A stretch of 64,000 nucleotides of DNA from Rhizobium terricola (GCF_012927355.1 NZ_JABBGK010000002.1:124001-188000), one strand, 5' to 3'. Shown: positions 25,854 through 35,064, counted from the first letter of the stretch. Numbers and translations are program-made. The notes: a model not told the origin generated them from the sequence alone.

Positions 25854-27155
25854 ATGACGGCCCTTTTCGCTCGCCTTGTCGCCATGATCGGCGCCGCGAT
25901 GATCCTGATGCGGCGCTGGGGAAAGAGCCCGGAAAAGCCGGCGCTCGGCGGCGCGCCCATCATTCCGGAGGCGAAGGCCCAGCGCATTCCGACGCTGAAG
26001 ATGCCGACGGCCAAGGGCTGGGCCGGGGACCATGCCCCGACCGCAGCACCAGGCCTCAAGGTCAACGCCTTCGCGAGAGGCCTCAAGCATCCGCGCTGGA
26101 TCCATGTGCTGCCGAACGGCGACGTGCTGACCGCAGAAGCACTCGGCGTCGACGGCGGACGGATCAGGACGCCGTTTGACTATGCGATGTATTCGACGAT
26201 GAAGCGGGCGGCAGCGATCGGCGACAGCCCGAACCGCATCACACTCCTGCGTGACGCGGACGGCGACGGGGTCGCAGAGATCCGCCATACGTTCATGGAG
26301 GGCCTCAACCATCCGTTCGGCATGGCGATGCTGGATGGTACCTTCTATGTCGGCAATACCGACGGGGTCGTCGCCTTTCCCTATACCGACGGCGCGACGA
26401 AAATCGAGGCACAAGGCCGCAAGATCGCCGACTACAAGCCGGCCGGCCACTGGACCCGCAGCATCCTGCCGAGCCGCGACGGCAAGAAGCTCTATGTCGG
26501 CGTCGGCTCGCTCAGCAACATTGCCGAACACGGCTTCGAGGTCGAGGAAGGCCGCGCCTGCATCTATGAGATCAATCTCGAGACCGGCGAGAACCGGATC
26601 TTCGCCGGCGGCCTGCGCAACCCGGTCGGGCTCGCCTTCGAGCCGACCACCGGCGACCTGTTCACCGTCGTCAACGAACGCGACGGCCTCGGCGACGAAA
26701 CGCCACCGGACTACCTGACCTCTGTCAAGGACGGTGGCTTCTACGGCTGGCCGTTCTGCTACTGGGGCAAGACGGTCGACGACCGCGTGCCGCAGGACCC
26801 GGCCAAGGTCGCGAGCGCCATACGCCCGGATTATGCGCTGGGCGGCCACACGGCCTCGCTCGGCCTGTGCTGGCTGCCGGCCGGGACGCTGCCCGGCTTC
26901 CCGGACGGCATGGTGATCGGCCAGCACGGCTCGTGGAACCGCTCGAACCTCGCTGGCTACAAGGTGATCTTCGTGCCCTTCGAGGATGGTCGCCCGTCGG
27001 GTCCGCCGCGCGACATTCTGACCGACTTCCTAGCGCCGGACGAGAAGCATTCCTACGGTCGCCCGGTCGGCGTCACGATCGGGCCGGACGGTTCGCTGCT
27101 CGTGGCGGATGATGTCGGCGACGTCATCTGGCGCGTGACAGGGGCGACGGCCTGA
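25854..27155 (+). CDS. PQQ-dependent sugar (sorbosone-type) dehydrogenase
   Basis: The 433-residue protein has an uncleaved-looking N-terminal hydrophobic segment (MTALFARLVAMIGAAMILMR) that would anchor it in the membrane facing the periplasm. A six-bladed beta-propeller of the soluble glucose/L-sorbosone dehydrogenase family follows (HPRWIHVLPNGDVLTAEA, GGLRNPVGLAFEPTTGDLFT, GFYGWPFCYWG, IGQHGSWNRSNLAGYKVIFV). Such enzymes oxidise aldoses or sorbosone with PQQ. Its place right after pqqABCDE suggests it uses the cofactor made there. The sugar substrate is unproven. Confidence 0.85.
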   Translation: MTALFARLVAMIGAAMILMRRWGKSPEKPALGGAPIIPEAKAQRIPTLKMPTAKGWAGDHAPTAAPGLKVNAFARGLKHPRWIHVLPNGDVLTAEALGVDGGRIRTPFDYAMYSTMKRAAAIGDSPNRITLLRDADGDGVAEIRHTFMEGLNHPFGMAMLDGTFYVGNTDGVVAFPYTDGATKIEAQGRKIADYKPAGHWTRSILPSRDGKKLYVGVGSLSNIAEHGFEVEEGRACIYEINLETGENRIFAGGLRNPVGLAFEPTTGDLFTVVNERDGLGDETPPDYLTSVKDGGFYGWPFCYWGKTVDDRVPQDPAKVASAIRPDYALGGHTASLGLCWLPAGTLPGFPDGMVIGQHGSWNRSNLAGYKVIFVPFEDGRPSGPPRDILTDFLAPDEKHSYGRPVGVTIGPDGSLLVADDVGDVIWRVTGATA

Positions 27156-27253
27156 TCGGATACTTTCAAGAGAGGGGGTGACCGGCGACGGACACCCTCC
27201 ACCCTGTTGAACTTGCCGGGCGCATCCCGGACCACGACCGCCGATCGCTCGTT

Positions 27254-27655
27254 CTATTTCAGATAGCCATAGAGCCAGTCGCGAATATCTTCCGGAAGGC
27301 CGATAGGTTCACCGCTGGCGGGATCGATGGCGGCCCAAATGATCTCGATCTCGGCGGCGAGGATGCCTTCGCACAGCATCCGCACATTGAACCCGATCGA
27401 CTTGCCGCCGATCTTGTCGACCGTGACCGTCAGGCGCAAACGGTCGTCGAGACGCAGGGGCGCGTGGAGACGGATCTCGATCTTGGTCGCCTGGAAATGC
27501 GGCTCGTCCTCCAGGGGCGGACGATAACGCCAGAAATGGGAAAGAGCAGTCTCGGCATAGGCGAGATAGGCCGCATTGTGCAGCCGGCCCGTCATGTCGA
27601 TGTCGCGATAGGGAACGAGGATCTCCGTCACCTCGACGCGTTCCAGATCGTCCAT
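27254..27655 (-). CDS. acyl-CoA thioesterase (4HBT/hotdog fold)
   Basis: The 133-residue protein has YRDIDMTGRLHNAAYLAYAE, the hotdog-fold 4-hydroxybenzoyl-CoA thioesterase signature with the catalytic aspartate and the HNAAY helix. Length is typical of a single-domain YbgC-like thioesterase. The ATG at 27655 follows GGGAAGGGAG; the upstream open frame on this strand is antisense to the histone-deacetylase-like gene. Physiological substrate not evident. Confidence 0.82.
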   Translation of the reverse strand: MDDLERVEVTEILVPYRDIDMTGRLHNAAYLAYAETALSHFWRYRPPLEDEPHFQATKIEIRLHAPLRLDDRLRLTVTVDKIGGKSIGFNVRMLCEGILAAEIEIIWAAIDPASGEPIGLPEDIRDWLYGYLK

Positions 27656-27895
27656 GGGCTCCCTTCCCGATTGGCCTTTGCTGCGGATATTCAAGGACAT
27701 TTCCCGGCAGACCACAAGACTTGGCCCTGAAATCACCAGCGGAGCAGGCAGAAACGCGCCAAAGAGGCTGTCCACAGGCCGCACGGCAAGATTTCGCAGT
27801 GCCGGTGGATCATGGCGGCCGCGCGCACTATGTTGGCCGGGACATTCTGAACGCCGGCCCCGCCCGGGCGACCGGACCCTTCGAGGAAACGCGCG

Positions 27896-28831
27896 ATGAC
27901 CACACGTCTCTACGAGAATGCCGTCTTTCTCGAACACAACACACCCGCCGGTCACCCTGAAAGGGCCGACCGGCTGCGTTCGCTCAACATCGCACTGGAG
28001 CATCCGAACTTTTCCGCCCTCGAGCGCGTCGAGGCGCAGATCGCCAACGAGGATACGGTGACGCTCGCCCATCCGGAGGAACATCTCTTCGCGGTCATGC
28101 GCGAAATCCCGGAGGAAGACGGCGAGATCAACCAGATCGAGGCAGACACCTATGCTTCGCCGCAGAGCCTCAAGGCGGCGCTGACGGCGATCGGCGGGGC
28201 GATCGCCGCGGTCGATGCCGTCATGGCCGGCGAGATCGCCAACGCCTTCGTCGCCGGACGCCCGCCGGGCCATCATGCGGAAAAATCCAAGGCGATGGGC
28301 TTTTGCCTGTTCAACACGGTGGCGATCGCCGCACGTCACGCCCAGCAAAAATTCGGCGCCGAGCGCGTGGCGATCGTCGACTGGGACGTCCATCACGGGA
28401 ACGGCACGCAGGACATCTTCTGGGACGACCCGTCGGTGCTGTTTTGCTCGACGCATCAGATGCCGCTCTATCCCGGCACCGGCGCCAGGGACGAGACCGG
28501 CGTGAAGAACAACGTCGTCAATGCGCCGCTCTCTCCCAATGTCGGCTCGGATCATTTCCGCGAGGCGTTCAAGAGCCGGGTCCTGCCGGCGCTTCACGAT
28601 TTTTCGCCGGACCTGATCCTGATCTCCGCCGGCTTCGACGCCCACCATCGCGATCCGCTGGCGCAGATCAACCTGGTCGGCGAGGATTTCGACTGGGCGA
28701 CGGGACGGTTGATGGAAGTGGCCGACCGTTTTGCCCATAACCGGGTCGTCAGCCTTCTCGAAGGCGGCTATGATCTGGAAGGCCTCGCCGAATCGGCGGG
28801 CCTGCATATCCTGAGACTGATGAAGGGTTGA
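27896..28831 (+). CDS. histone deacetylase family protein (acetoin utilisation/amidohydrolase-like)
   Basis: The 311-residue zinc hydrolase carries the class II HDAC-like motifs [33 protein letters not shown] (metal ligands in D-W-D-V-H-H), [14 protein letters not shown] and SLLEGGYDL. Bacterial members deacetylate polyamines or other acetylated amines. In rhizobia this gene usually precedes xseB, as here (2 bp apart), so they are likely cotranscribed. Confidence 0.92.
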   Translation: MTTRLYENAVFLEHNTPAGHPERADRLRSLNIALEHPNFSALERVEAQIANEDTVTLAHPEEHLFAVMREIPEEDGEINQIEADTYASPQSLKAALTAIGGAIAAVDAVMAGEIANAFVAGRPPGHHAEKSKAMGFCLFNTVAIAARHAQQKFGAERVAIVDWDVHHGNGTQDIFWDDPSVLFCSTHQMPLYPGTGARDETGVKNNVVNAPLSPNVGSDHFREAFKSRVLPALHDFSPDLILISAGFDAHHRDPLAQINLVGEDFDWATGRLMEVADRFAHNRVVSLLEGGYDLEGLAESAGLHILRLMKG

Positions 28832-28833
28832 GC

Positions 28834-29088
28834 ATGAGCGACAGCGCCGTTTCCGCCGAGATTTCCGGCTATTCCTTCGAGAAGGCGGTGGCCGAGCTCG
28901 AAAGCATCGTGGCCCGGCTGGAACGCGGCGACGTGGCGCTCGACGAGTCGATCGCCATCTACGAGCGCGGCGAACTCCTGAAGAAGCATTGCGAGACGCT
29001 GCTCAACGCCGCCGAGAGCCGCATCGAGAAGATCCGCCTCGACCGGGCCGGAAAGCCGACAGGCGTCGAACCGCTGGATAGCCAGTGA
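28834..29088 (+). CDS. xseB: exodeoxyribonuclease VII small subunit
   Basis: The 84-residue product has [20 protein letters not shown] and [20 protein letters not shown], diagnostic of XseB. Multiple copies bind XseA to form the single-strand-specific exonuclease VII. It follows the HDAC-like gene by 2 bp. In related genomes dxs normally comes next; here a toxin-antitoxin pair and a pirin gene intervene. Confidence 0.95.
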   Translation: MSDSAVSAEISGYSFEKAVAELESIVARLERGDVALDESIAIYERGELLKKHCETLLNAAESRIEKIRLDRAGKPTGVEPLDSQ

Positions 29089-29114
29089 GCTGACGGGGAG
29101 CGACGGCCGCAGGC

Positions 29115-29158
29115 CTCGACCGGAGCGGGAAAAATCCCTATATTGTCCGAATGGACAA
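29115..29158 (+). promoter_or_regulatory. promoter and palindromic operator of the MNT/HEPN module (apparently leaderless)
   Basis: CTCGAC (29115-29120) and CTATAT (29138-29143) are spaced 17 bp, matching the rhizobial sigma-70 consensus (CTTGAC-N17-CTATAT). Transcription would start at or next to the ATG at 29151, giving a leaderless mRNA. A perfect inverted repeat TTGTCC-GAAT-GGACAA (29143-29158) covers the start site, ideal for autorepression. Confidence 0.55.
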
Positions 29159-29462
29159 GAACGCTGTCATCGCTAAGTTGAGAGAACACCGCGACGAGCT
29201 TTCGGCGGTGGGGGTGGAGCACATTTCCATTTTTGGCTCGGTTGCTAGAGGCGACAACACGCCGGACTCCGATTTGGATGTGCTGGTCACATTTTCCAAT
29301 CCAGTCCTGAATTCCGGTTTCGGATATTTCAGCGCAATCGAAGACGTACGGGAGAGAGTTAAAGCTATAACCGGACTATCCGCTGTTGATGTTCTTCCCG
29401 AACCTGTTCAACGGGAGACAACTCGGCGGAATATAGAGCGGGACCGCGCCGTTGCCTTTTAA
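29151..29462 (+). CDS. MNT-type nucleotidyltransferase antitoxin
   Basis: The 103-residue protein is a minimal nucleotidyltransferase with FGSVARGDNTPDSDLDVLV: G29-S30 and the catalytic aspartates D41 and D43. In MNT/HEPN toxin-antitoxin systems this enzyme AMPylates a tyrosine of the HEPN toxin and neutralises it. It overlaps the downstream HEPN gene by 11 bp. Codon usage is less GC-biased than the flanking HDAC-like and dxs genes, and the pair interrupts a normally contiguous neighbourhood, so recent acquisition is likely. Confidence 0.85.
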   Translation: MDKNAVIAKLREHRDELSAVGVEHISIFGSVARGDNTPDSDLDVLVTFSNPVLNSGFGYFSAIEDVRERVKAITGLSAVDVLPEPVQRETTRRNIERDRAVAF

Positions 29463-29814
29463 ACGTCCCCTTACGCGCCTACGCGATATTGTGGAAAATG
29501 CCGAGGCCATATTCGACTATATGGCCTCACTTGATCGCGCTGCGTTTGAGCAGAACAGGCTTGTCTACGACGCGACTGAGCGCTGTCTGTCGAGGATATC
29601 CGAGGCTTCCGTGAAGCTCGGCTCTTTCGCCGAAGAACATCTGCCGGCACACAACTGGCGAGGTATGCGCGATCTCGGCAATATCCTTCGCCACGACTAT
29701 GACGGCATCTCAAAAACCATCGTATGGTCGATCGTGAAAGATCGATTGCCGCCGCTTCTCGCCGATATAAAGCAAATGCTTTCGCGCTACCCCGACGATC
29801 AGGAAGTCCTGTAG
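29452..29814 (+). CDS. HepT-like HEPN ribonuclease toxin (DUF86)
   Basis: The 120-residue helical protein has the DUF86 C-terminal motif region WRGMRDLGNILRHDYDGI with H81 and Y83. Y83 in the HxY position is the AMPylation site in characterised MNT/HEPN systems. The usual R-N-x-L-x-H arginine is Gly76 here; an arginine at 73 and another at 80 flank it. The gene overlaps the nucleotidyltransferase gene by 11 bp. The start is the ATG at 29452. Confidence 0.83.
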   Translation: MPFKRPLTRLRDIVENAEAIFDYMASLDRAAFEQNRLVYDATERCLSRISEASVKLGSFAEEHLPAHNWRGMRDLGNILRHDYDGISKTIVWSIVKDRLPPLLADIKQMLSRYPDDQEVL

Positions 29815-29936
29815 CCGGCCATCCCAGCAAAGTCCGAAGCCGTCATTTTCGGAACAGACCGTTCTCGTCCTGACACTATTCGTGGATGGAGCAGCGCTGT
29901 AACCTCACTTCATATTTCAATGCGAACGGAGGTCTC

Positions 29937-30863
29937 ATGTCCTTTTTCCCCGGCAACGATCCCCTGCCCGGCGACGCCTTTGCCTGCGACGCGATCGAGA
30001 ACCTGATCATTCCGCGCTCCAGCGACATCGGCGGCTTTGCGGTGCGCCGGGCGCTGCCGACGGCCAAGCGCCGGCTGGTCGGTCCGTTCATCTTCTTCGA
30101 CCGGATGGGGCCGGCGCTTTTGCGCGCCGGAGAGGCGCTCGACGTCAAGCCGCATCCGCATATCGGGCTTTCCACCGTCACCTATCTGTTCGACGGCGAG
30201 ATCAAGCATCGCGACAGCCTCGGCACGGAACTGGTGATCGAGCCGGGTGATATCAACCTGATGACGGCCGGGCGCGGCATCGTGCATTCCGAGCGCACGC
30301 CGGAAAAGCTGCGCGGCCATCCGCTGTCGATCTCGGGGCTGCAGACCTGGCTGGCGCTGCCGGACGACAGGGAAGAGATCGATCCGGCCTTTGCCCACAC
30401 GGCAAAGAGCCTGATGCCGACTTTCGACGCCAGCGGAGCAAGCGGACGCGTGGTGATCGGCGGTCTCGGCGGACTGACATCGCCGGTCAAAACCTATTCC
30501 GACACGCTTTACGTCGACCTGACGCTCGCTCCGGGCGGCAGCTTTCCCTTCGATGCCGAGCACGAGGAGCGCGCAGTCTATATCCTTTCCGGCGAAGTGG
30601 AGGTGGCCGGCGACCGGTTTGCCGCCGATCAGCTGCTGGTGTTCCGTCCCGGCGATCCGATCACGCTCTCCGCCGGCGCTGCGGGTTGCCACCTGATGCT
30701 GTTCGGCGGCGCGGCGTTGAATTCGAAGCGCTATATCTGGTGGAACTTCGTCTCCTCGTCGAAGGAGCGCATCGAACAGGCCAAGGAAGAGTGGAGAACC
30801 GGCCGTTTCGACATCGTGCCGGGCGACGAGGAGGAATTCGTGCCTTTGCCGGAAGGCCGATGA
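29937..30863 (+). CDS. pirin family protein
   Basis: The 308-residue bicupin protein has the N-terminal pirin motif ([20 protein letters not shown], then [20 protein letters not shown], with the metal-binding histidines), [16 protein letters not shown], and a second cupin ending in a [19 protein letters not shown] pirin signature. Pirins are iron proteins with quercetinase-like or regulatory roles. The ATG follows GGAGGTCTC. It lies between the toxin-antitoxin pair and dxs. Confidence 0.9.
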   Translation: MSFFPGNDPLPGDAFACDAIENLIIPRSSDIGGFAVRRALPTAKRRLVGPFIFFDRMGPALLRAGEALDVKPHPHIGLSTVTYLFDGEIKHRDSLGTELVIEPGDINLMTAGRGIVHSERTPEKLRGHPLSISGLQTWLALPDDREEIDPAFAHTAKSLMPTFDASGASGRVVIGGLGGLTSPVKTYSDTLYVDLTLAPGGSFPFDAEHEERAVYILSGEVEVAGDRFAADQLLVFRPGDPITLSAGAAGCHLMLFGGAALNSKRYIWWNFVSSSKERIEQAKEEWRTGRFDIVPGDEEEFVPLPEGR

Positions 30864-30875
30864 CGTCTATATAGT
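30846..30875 (+). promoter_or_regulatory. candidate promoter of dxs
   Basis: TTGCCG (30846-30851) and TATAGT (30870-30875) are spaced 18 bp, overlapping the end of the pirin gene. A CTATAT at 30867 overlaps the -10. It would give dxs a leader of about 70 bases. Prediction from consensus only. Confidence 0.35.
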
Positions 30876-30954
30876 TTCCCGGTGCCGAATATTTGCCCCG
30901 ATCGTCGTGGGATGCTATCGCGCACCCAAGACGAATAGAAGAGGCGACTGCCCC

Positions 30955-32874
30955 GTGACATCCCTTCCCGAAACCCCGCTCCTGGACAAGGTCAAGCTGC
31001 CAGCCGACCTGAAGGCCATCGACGACCGCGACCTGCCGCAGCTCGCGCGCGAACTGCGCGACGAGATGATCGATGCGGTATCGAAGACGGGCGGCCATCT
31101 CGGCGCGGGCCTCGGCGTGGTGGAACTGACGATTGCCATCCACAAGGTGTTCGACACACCGAACGACCGGCTGATCTTCGACGTCGGCCACCAGTGCTAT
31201 CCGCACAAGATCCTGACGGGTCGGCGCGACCGCATCCGGACGCTCCGCCAGGAAGACGGCCTGTCCGGCTTCACCAAGCGTGCCGAGAGCGAATACGATC
31301 CCTTCGGCGCGGCGCATTCGTCCACCTCGATCTCCGCCGGCCTCGGCATGGCGGTCGCCGCCGATCTTTCCGGCTCCGATCGAAAGGTGATCGCCGTCAT
31401 AGGCGACGGGGCGATGTCGGCCGGCATGGCCTATGAGGCGCTGAACAATGCCGGCGCGCTCGACGCACGGCTGATCGTCATCCTCAACGACAACGACATG
31501 TCGATCGCGCCGCCGACGGGTGCGATGAGCGCCTATCTCGCGCGCCTCGCCTCCGGCCGGACCTATATGGGCTTCCGCGATTTCGGCAAGAAGCTGACCG
31601 CCTATCTCGGCAAGACGGTGGACCGGGCGATCACGCGGGCCGTGGAACATGCGCGCGGCTATGTCACCGGCGGCACCATGTTCGAGGAAATGGGCTTCTA
31701 CCATATCGGACCGATCGACGGGCATTCCTTCGACCATCTCCTGCCGGTCCTGCGCAATGTGCGCGACAACGGCCAGGGTCCGGTGCTCATCCACGTGGTG
31801 ACGCAGAAGGGCAAGGGCTATGCCCCGGCGGAAGCCGCCGCCGACAAGTATCACGGCGTCAACAAGTTCGACGTCATCACCGGCGCCCAGGCCAAGGCGA
31901 AACCGAATGCGCCGTCCTACACCTCGGTGTTCGGCGAGGCGCTGGTGCAGGAAGCGACCCACGACGAGAAGATCGTCGGCATCACCGCCGCCATGCCGTC
32001 CGGCACCGGGCTCGACAAGCTTCAGGAGGTATTCCCGAAGCGCACCTTCGACGTCGGCATCGCCGAGCAGCATGCCGTGACCTTCGCGGCGGGCCTGGCC
32101 GCCGAAGGCTTCAAGCCGTTCTGCGCGCTCTATTCGACCTTCCTGCAGCGCGGCTACGACCAGGTCGTCCACGACGTGGCGATCCAGGGGCTGCCTGTCC
32201 GCTTTCCGATCGATCGCGCCGGTTTCGTCGGCGCCGATGGTCCGACCCATGCCGGTTCCTTCGACACCGGTTTCCTTGCCTCGCTTCCCGGCTTTGTCGT
32301 TATGGCGGCGGCCGACGAAGCGGAACTCAAGCACATGGTGCGCACGGCTGCCGCCTATGACGCCGGCCCGATTTCCTTCCGCTATCCGCGTGGCGAGGGC
32401 GTCGGCGTCCAGCTGCCCGAGCGCGGCGAGATCCTCGAGATCGGCAAGGGCCGCGTGATGAAGCAGGGCGGCAAGGTCGCCCTCCTCTCCTTCGGCACCC
32501 GACTGGCCGACTGTCTGCTGGCGGCCGAAGACCTCGACGCGGCCGGCCTTTCCACCACCGTCGTCGATGCCCGCTTCGCCAAGCCGCTTGACCATGACCT
32601 GATCCGCCAGCTGGCGCGCCACCATGCGGTGCTGGTCACCGTCGAGGAAGGCGCGGTCGGTGGCTTCGGCAGCCAGGTCGTGCAGTTCCTCGCCAGCGAG
32701 GGTCTTCTGGACCACGGATTGAAGTTCCGTTCGATGGCCCTGCCCGATATCTGGATGGACCAGGCAAAACCCGAGGTGATGTATGCGAAAGCGGGCCTCG
32801 ACTGCCACGGCATCACGCAGACCGTGTTCAAGGCCCTTGGACAGGCAGGGGTCGGCGTCAACGCTGCGGGATAA
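30955..32874 (+). CDS. dxs: 1-deoxy-D-xylulose-5-phosphate synthase
   Basis: The 639-residue thiamin-diphosphate enzyme condenses pyruvate and glyceraldehyde 3-phosphate, the entry step of the MEP isoprenoid pathway. Visible are [18 protein letters not shown], the TPP-binding [18 protein letters not shown], and the transketolase-type [18 protein letters not shown]. Start is placed at GTG 30955 ([17 protein letters not shown] region), the length expected of Dxs; upstream GTG 30907 has no support. It is followed 49 bp downstream by a small secreted protein gene. Confidence 0.96.
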   Translation: MTSLPETPLLDKVKLPADLKAIDDRDLPQLARELRDEMIDAVSKTGGHLGAGLGVVELTIAIHKVFDTPNDRLIFDVGHQCYPHKILTGRRDRIRTLRQEDGLSGFTKRAESEYDPFGAAHSSTSISAGLGMAVAADLSGSDRKVIAVIGDGAMSAGMAYEALNNAGALDARLIVILNDNDMSIAPPTGAMSAYLARLASGRTYMGFRDFGKKLTAYLGKTVDRAITRAVEHARGYVTGGTMFEEMGFYHIGPIDGHSFDHLLPVLRNVRDNGQGPVLIHVVTQKGKGYAPAEAAADKYHGVNKFDVITGAQAKAKPNAPSYTSVFGEALVQEATHDEKIVGITAAMPSGTGLDKLQEVFPKRTFDVGIAEQHAVTFAAGLAAEGFKPFCALYSTFLQRGYDQVVHDVAIQGLPVRFPIDRAGFVGADGPTHAGSFDTGFLASLPGFVVMAAADEAELKHMVRTAAAYDAGPISFRYPRGEGVGVQLPERGEILEIGKGRVMKQGGKVALLSFGTRLADCLLAAEDLDAAGLSTTVVDARFAKPLDHDLIRQLARHHAVLVTVEEGAVGGFGSQVVQFLASEGLLDHGLKFRSMALPDIWMDQAKPEVMYAKAGLDCHGITQTVFKALGQAGVGVNAAG

Positions 32875-32923
32875 GGGAGAAGGGTCCCGGAGCGTGCGAG
32901 GCACGAAGGACAAGGGAAACCTC

Positions 32924-33178
32924 ATGTCCAGACGCGTTTCAGCGCACGCGCTGGCTTTCTCCGCCCTTTTCCTCAGCCTCACCCACCCGGCCGCCGCGGA
33001 TGGAGCGCCCGTCACCATGCAGAGCATGCGGGACTTCCTGAAAAAGAAGCCGGGCTGCCTCGAATTCACCGACCAGTGCAGCATCTGCCGCCGCGATGGT
33101 GAGACGGTGACGTGCTCGACGCCGTCGATCGCGTGCATCAAGAAGGACTATGCCTGCACGAAGACGGACGCCGAGTAG
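32924..33178 (+). CDS. small cysteine-rich exported protein, unknown
   Basis: The 84-residue product has a signal peptide (MSRRVSAHALAFSALFLSLT, cleavage near PAAA-DG) and a mature part of about 58 residues with six cysteines in three close pairs (PGCLEFTDQCSICRRDG, VTCSTPSIAC, DYACTKT). The pattern suggests disulfides formed in the periplasm. I recognise no family. It lies between dxs and an MFS gene and may be cotranscribed with dxs. Confidence 0.65.
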   Translation: MSRRVSAHALAFSALFLSLTHPAAADGAPVTMQSMRDFLKKKPGCLEFTDQCSICRRDGETVTCSTPSIACIKKDYACTKTDAE

Positions 33179-33291
33179 GTTCCAACCACGCTCGCGCTCT
33201 CTGCCCGCGCTGCTGGACATCCGCCCCTCCCCCGGATAGACCGGACCAAAAGCCCGAACCCAAGGGCATTTGCGCCTTGAGGGAGGCCCCG

Positions 33292-34461
33292 ATGCAGAGC
33301 CATGTGATCGCCGAGGATTTTGCGCCGGACTGGGCGGCGATCGCCGTGGTCATTCTCGGCGTCACGGCCTTTTCCGTCGGTCAGGGCCTGACTTATCCGC
33401 TGATCTCGCTGGTGCTCGAAAGCCGCGGCGTGTCATCGAGCATGGCCGGTCTGAATGCCTCGGTCTTTGCCGCCGGGCTTGCCACGTCCACGCTGATGAT
33501 CTCGCGGCTGACCGCGCTGCTGCGCGGCGACCGGCTGATCGTCGCAGGGCTCGTCGGGGCGTCGCTGTCGCTTGCCGCCTTCGCGCTCTTCGACAATCTC
33601 GCCGTCTGGTTCCTCGCCCGTTACCTGCTCGGCTGCTCGACGAGCATCATCTTCACCGTCAGCGAAGCGTGGCTGAATACGGCCTGCCCCGACCGCCTGC
33701 GCGGACGTGTCTCCGGGATCTACGGCGCCAGCATGTGCGCCGGTTTCGCCGCAGGTCCGCTCGCCATTCCCTTCGTCGGCACAGATGACGGCTTCGCCTT
33801 CGCGCTTATCGCCGTCTATGTCGCCTTTGTCGCCTTCGCCTCGGTCATGCTGGGCCGGTTCGCCCGCACGCGTCCGGAAGCCTCCGGTGCTGGCGGGTTG
33901 CTCAAGTTCGTGCGCACGGCACCAATTCTCGCGCTGATGGTCGTCGCCTTCGGCTTTTCAGACATCGCGGCGATCTCGACCATCCCGCTCTACTTCGTCG
34001 AGCGCGGCTATTCGGAAAACTTCGCCGCGCTGGTGGTGACGATGGTGGCGCTTCCGACGGCGCTGGCCCAGCCGCTGGTGGGCTGGCTGCTCGACCACGC
34101 GTCGCGCCCGCTGATCGCCGTCGGTTCGGCACTCGCCTGCGGCGCAAGCTTCCTGCTCCTGCCGTTCCTCTCCTCGGAATATGCGCTGCTCGCGACCGTA
34201 TCGCTGCTCGGGGCGGCGAGCTTTTCGCTTTACACCTGCGCACTGACACTTCTCGGCGACCAGTTCCGCGGCGGGCTGCTGGTCTCGGGCGCTGCCGCCT
34301 ACGGTCTCGCCTACGCGATCGGCAGCGCGGCCGGCTCGGGCGCCACGGGCCTTATCATGGACCTGTCGCTGAGTGCCGGGCCGCTGTCCGTCGGCGCGAT
34401 CATGCTGATCTTTGCGGTCGTGTTTCTTGTCGGCCTCGGCCGGCGCGGCCGGGCGGATTGA
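33292..34461 (+). CDS. MFS transporter
   Basis: The 389-residue protein has twelve predicted membrane helices and MFS features: a cytoplasmic loop DRLRGRVSGIYGASMCAGFA between helices 4 and 5, and a repeated fold in the second half starting near TAPILALMVVAFGF. It resembles the YcaD-like class of putative sugar or drug exporters. The ATG follows GGGAGG. The next gene starts 8 bp after the stop. Confidence 0.85.
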   Translation: MQSHVIAEDFAPDWAAIAVVILGVTAFSVGQGLTYPLISLVLESRGVSSSMAGLNASVFAAGLATSTLMISRLTALLRGDRLIVAGLVGASLSLAAFALFDNLAVWFLARYLLGCSTSIIFTVSEAWLNTACPDRLRGRVSGIYGASMCAGFAAGPLAIPFVGTDDGFAFALIAVYVAFVAFASVMLGRFARTRPEASGAGGLLKFVRTAPILALMVVAFGFSDIAAISTIPLYFVERGYSENFAALVVTMVALPTALAQPLVGWLLDHASRPLIAVGSALACGASFLLLPFLSSEYALLATVSLLGAASFSLYTCALTLLGDQFRGGLLVSGAAAYGLAYAIGSAAGSGATGLIMDLSLSAGPLSVGAIMLIFAVVFLVGLGRRGRAD

Positions 34462-34469
34462 GGGCGGCG

Positions 34470-34790
34470 ATGGAGAGCGCCCCGCCGGACCTTTTCGACT
34501 GCCAGGCCTGTGGCGCCTGTTGTGCCTACTCGGCCGACTGGCCGCGCTTTTCCCTGGAAAGCGACGAGGACCTCGCCGCCATTCCCGAGACCATGGTCGC
34601 CGCCGATCTCTCCGGCATGCGCTTCGAGGGGGGCCGCTGCGTGGCGCTCAAGGGCGAACTCGGCAAATGCGTCGGCTGCACCATCTACGCCATCCGCCCG
34701 ATCGTCTGCCGCGACTGCATGCCCGGTGATCCGGAATGCCTGATGGCGCGCGAGGCGGCAGGGCTTGAAACGGGCGACCCGGCAAACTAA
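34470..34790 (+). CDS. YkgJ-family cysteine cluster protein
   Basis: The 106-residue protein has FDCQACGACCAYS at the N-terminus and further cysteines in CVGCTIYAIRPIVCRDC and DPEC, the arrangement of the zinc- or iron-sulfur-binding YkgJ/CxxCxxCC family. Role unknown; members are thought to bind a metal cluster. An ATG at 34470 is taken; TTG at 34458, overlapping the MFS stop, is possible. Probably cotranscribed with the MFS gene. Confidence 0.78.
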   Translation: MESAPPDLFDCQACGACCAYSADWPRFSLESDEDLAAIPETMVAADLSGMRFEGGRCVALKGELGKCVGCTIYAIRPIVCRDCMPGDPECLMAREAAGLETGDPAN

Positions 34791-34811
34791 ACTAAATGAA
34801 CTTAGTTTAGT
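34786..34811. promoter_or_regulatory. palindromic operator of the VapBC-type module
   Basis: A perfect 10-bp inverted repeat, ACTAAACTAA-ATGAAC-TTAGTTTAGT, overlaps a possible -10 (TAAACT) that pairs with CTTGAA (34764-34769). It ends four bases before the antitoxin Shine-Dalgarno GGAGG (34815-34819). Phd/VapB proteins autorepress at such sites. Confidence 0.65.
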
Positions 34812-34824
34812 GACGGAGGCGTCG

Positions 34825-35064
34825 GTGCGCCAGATCAACATTCATGAAGCAAAGACCCACCTGTCGCGGCTCGTGGACGAGGCCGCGTCGGGGGAGCCCT
34901 TCATCATCGCGAAGGCAGGTCGCCCGGTTGCGAAAGTCGTGCCGGTGGATGCCGAGCCGACCAGGGAACGGCTCGGGTTTATGAAAGGCTTCGTCAAAGT
35001 GCCCGAGGATTTCGATCGCTTCGGGGAGACGGAGATTGCCGATATGTTCGGAATCGACGGATGA
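34825..35064 (+). CDS. Phd/YefM-family antitoxin
   Basis: The 79-residue protein starts (GTG) VRQINIHEAKTHLSRLVDEA, the Phd/YefM DNA-binding N-terminus, followed by GRPVAKVVPV and a flexible C-terminal toxin-binding tail. The GTG lies five bases after GGAGG. It should repress its own operon through the palindrome just upstream and inhibit the PIN toxin encoded by the next gene, whose start overlaps its stop (ATGA). Confidence 0.88.
   Translation: MRQINIHEAKTHLSRLVDEAASGEPFIIAKAGRPVAKVVPVDAEPTRERLGFMKGFVKVPEDFDRFGETEIADMFGIDG

Noticed and set aside
30661..33141. An 826-codon minus-strand open frame opposite dxs and pirin.
   Set aside because: Antisense to the clearly conserved dxs and pirin genes; its translation is basic, histidine- and arginine-rich shadow sequence with no motif.
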